DNA of 16,334 nt from NCBI RefSeq assembly GCF_000003605.2, contig NW_003137327.1, positions 177,372 to 193,705 on the forward strand, written 5' to 3'. The translations under genes and the position numbers were made by a program. Under the pieces are notes generated by a model, which was not told the origin of the DNA, did no database searches, and was given only the letters and a program-made list of their open reading frames with translations. Positions 16,289 through 16,334 of this stretch are shown here, piece after piece. This stretch comes from Saccoglossus kowalevskii. Its lineage: Eukaryota; Hemichordata; Enteropneusta; Harrimaniidae. Each line of letters opens with the position of its first letter. Position 1 is the stretch's first letter.

Positions 16289-16334
16289 AGTCTATGGTAG
16301 GTAATTGAACGTAGTTAAAGACCCAGTAGCTGTA
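16289..16334 (+). repeat. Second copy of the 11726 foldback arm, cut by the window edge
   Basis: AGTCTATGGTAGGTAATTGAACGTAGTTAA matches the arm at 11726 in direct orientation and the inverse of the arm at 11780-11806. The window ends before a partner arm could be seen. Confidence 0.65.

Overview
This is a eukaryotic, animal-type genomic window: AT-rich, with spliced genes and densely packed with transposable-element debris. The two gene fragments and the repeat types (pearl/Helentron-like tandem-core elements, TACTGT-type MITEs, a DIRS-like retroelement, a pogo/Tigger relic) suggest a marine invertebrate. I cannot fix the phylum from the sequence; a mollusc, another lophotrochozoan or an invertebrate deuterostome would all fit.

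Two protein-coding genes converge. At the left, on the + strand, are the last two visible exons (about 63-107 and 792-1084) of a NUDT6-like Nudix hydrolase. Its Nudix box is split by an intron and is restored perfectly on splicing. A poly(A) signal follows at 1158. On the - strand, four exons (11495-11587, 10612-10832, 8082-8275, 7723-7970) encode the last ~251 residues of a strawberry notch (SBNO1/SBNO2 family) protein. All splice phases agree. The rest of the gene must lie beyond the right edge.

The 6.5 kb between the two 3' ends holds only repeats: a 13-bp inverted repeat (1346-1440), a 179-bp MITE (1549-1727), a diverged 139-bp tandem dimer (2443-~2730), a pearl-like element with exact 157-bp spacing (4191-5020) and another MITE (5431-5600).

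The SBNO introns are also full of elements. Intron 8276-10611 holds a pogo transposase relic and a second pearl-like element (9535-10260). Intron 10833-11494 holds a second copy of the first MITE, ending 10 bases from the splice donor. The region upstream of exon 11495-11587 holds a G+C-rich, frameshifted DIRS-like retroelement (~11945-14935, - strand) in which reverse transcriptase runs almost directly into tyrosine recombinase. It also holds a third pearl-like element (15076-15965) and a CpG-rich stretch of unknown role.

The most interesting pattern is that three pearl-like elements share one architecture: a short 5' arm, a tandem core of ~140-157 bp, an ACG-rich microsatellite, and a 3' hairpin whose right arm is the inverted copy of the 5' arm, followed by an A-rich tail. 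Two belong to one sequence family and the third to another. Nothing here is prokaryotic. I found no tRNA, rRNA or CRISPR.
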